This document shows, one piece after another, positions 63,601 through 64,000 of a DNA stretch of 64,000 bases (position 1 is the first letter of the stretch; the number at the start of each line of letters is the position of its first letter). The DNA comes from Pachypanchax playfairii. Lineage: Eukaryota > Chordata > Actinopteri > Cyprinodontiformes > Aplocheilidae. Both the position numbers and the translations under genes were made by a program. The DNA lies in NCBI GenBank assembly GCA_006937955.1, contig SSNP01000105.1:1517834-1581833 (forward strand). Reading direction: 5' to 3'. Under the pieces are notes generated by a model, which saw only the letters and a program-made list of their open reading frames with translations, searched no databases and was not told the DNA's origin.

Positions 63601-64000
63601 AGCAGCAGAAAACACAAGACACTCTACATAGTTCTGATTTAAGGTGGCAGAGTTTAAAGCTTCTCTATGATCTGAGATGATCCATATTTTAACCTGCTCT
63701 GATTGCAAAGATAAAACAAGCTTCTTCTCTGAAACTAAAACTGCTTGATCCAGATAACAGTTTATCTAGAAGACACAGTTTAAAGTCACTCACTGGATCC
63801 CAGTTTCACTGTCTTTCAGCAGTTAGTTGAGAAATGTGGTTTACTCGCACCTGGAAGTCTTTAGGGGAGCGAGGCAGGATGGTGCGACCCTCCTTCCAGA
63901 CGGCGTTCGGATCATCTTTCAGCGCCCACAGGACGGTCTCCTCATTGTGGGCGTCTCGCAGCAGGACCCTCAGGTGTCCGTGAGCATCGCCCCACAGCTG
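57299..64000 (-). CDS. nrp2: Neuropilin-2, 3' part (partial, continues past the right edge)
   Basis: Exons in transcript order: >64000-63851 (MAM domain), 63376-63280 (MAM end, VVMEGFFMHGSRGHIWIDNI), 61967-61935 (11-residue stem QPFAAFSPESP, cf. human EPISAFA), then alternative 3' exons. The 2a-type path is 57603-57299, optionally preceded by 57740-57678. The 2b-type path is 60329-60052. All these stem junctions are phase 1, so the choices are interchangeable. The 2a-type end FELYDGLKHKVKLN and final TEA match human NRP2a (SEA), a GIPC-type PDZ ligand. Neuropilin-2 is a single-pass co-receptor for class 3 semaphorins and VEGF-C. Its CUB and coagulation-factor domains lie beyond the window. 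Teleosts can have nrp2a and nrp2b paralogs, and the sequence seen does not tell me which this is. Confidence 0.94.
57678..57740 (-). CDS. nrp2: nrp2 optional 21-residue cassette exon (predicted)
   Basis: A 63-nt segment with acceptor CTCTGACAG, donor ATAG/GTGAGA, phase 1 at both ends and no stop. It would insert the residues DFRHNEVGDGRLISGRDPQGI in the juxtamembrane stem before the 2a-type exon. Human NRP2 has small optional stem inserts at the same place, but the sequence is different. The exon is inferred from splice signals, frame and position only. Confidence 0.6.
58542..58598. other. Poly-C tract with a 10-N assembly gap
   Basis: 27 C residues (58542-58568), ten N (58569-58578), AA, then 18 C (58581-58598). 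It lies in the nrp2 intron between the 2b-type exon and the cassette exon. The true length is unknown. Confidence 0.97.
59228..59233 (-). terminator. Candidate poly(A) signal for the nrp2 2b-type transcript
   Basis: AATAAA on the minus strand, about 820 nt downstream of the 2b-type stop and well before the 2a-type exon. This is where a 2b-type mRNA would have to end. Confidence 0.4.
60052..60329 (-). CDS. nrp2: nrp2 2b-type alternative terminal exon
   Basis: Acceptor TCTCCACCAG, phase 1, running to TAA at 60054-60052. It encodes PPLPIHWYYIMAAGGALLLL, which starts the membrane helix (human NRP2b: WYYVMAAGGAVLVL), then CCCRQHLATKKNQLSVAYHS and the end GVEPVLTVRLDSRDRHRTLC (human: AVEPTLTIKLEQDRGSHC). 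This identifies the 2b-type tail, which lacks the SEA/TEA PDZ ligand. The exon sits between the common stem exon and the 2a exon, as in mammals. Confidence 0.92.

Noticed and set aside
1..64000. tRNA, rRNA, CRISPR or other prokaryotic features
   Set aside because: This is animal nuclear DNA. No tRNA cloverleaf or box elements and no regularly spaced repeats were seen.

Overview
This is a gene-dense stretch of vertebrate nuclear DNA, almost certainly from a ray-finned (teleost) fish. The genes have short GT-AG introns and compact multi-exon structures. Their proteins resemble human orthologs. The interspersed repeats (hAT-type MITEs, a Tc1/mariner relic, a truncated LINE with a GATGG-like tail, many CA/GT microsatellites) are those usual in teleosts. 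I joined exons by hand using reading frame, splice sites and family conservation. All joins given keep phase.

Layout from left to right: (1) 1-7.8 kb has no recognisable coding exon; a CpG-richer patch at about 5.05-6.08 kb may be a leftward promoter, possibly of raph1 by comparison with the human order. (2) A four-exon CD28-type T-cell costimulatory receptor lies on + at 7.83-10.81 kb. (3) fastkd2 (- strand, 11 coding exons, 11.9-17.1 kb) and mdh1b (+ strand, 9 exons, 17.7-20.1 kb) are head to head across a 637-bp shared promoter interval, as in mammals. (4) Four genes follow on the - strand: retreg2 (22.1-26.5 kb), prkag3 (27.3-29.7 kb), cnppd1 (30.8-33.0 kb) and abcb6 (34.2-40.5 kb, with a noncoding first exon near 41.1 kb). 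(5) About 16 kb without genes (41.2-57.3 kb) holds decayed transposons and microsatellites. (6) The 3' end of neuropilin-2 (- strand) runs from 57.3 kb past the right edge. It includes the end of the MAM domain, two alternative terminal exons (2a-type and 2b-type membrane anchors and tails), and an in-frame 21-residue cassette exon.

The genes do not form a single pathway: T-cell costimulation, mitochondrial RNA handling, a malate-dehydrogenase-like protein, ER-phagy, AMPK energy sensing, a cyclin-like membrane protein, a porphyrin/heavy-metal ABC transporter and a semaphorin/VEGF co-receptor. What ties them together is synteny. All have human counterparts on 2q33-2q35, but genes from 2q33 (CD28, FASTKD2, MDH1B, NRP2) flank a block from 2q35 (RETREG2, PRKAG3, CNPPD1, ABCB6). 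I saw no previously undescribed multi-gene system. The most interesting points are the altered signalling and ligand motifs of the CD28-like receptor, the nrp2 alternative 3' architecture with its cassette exon, the changed N-terminal glycosylation site in ABCB6, the short gamma-3 AMPK subunit, the MDH1B pseudo-active site, and a microsatellite-bounded repeat at 50.1-50.5 kb.
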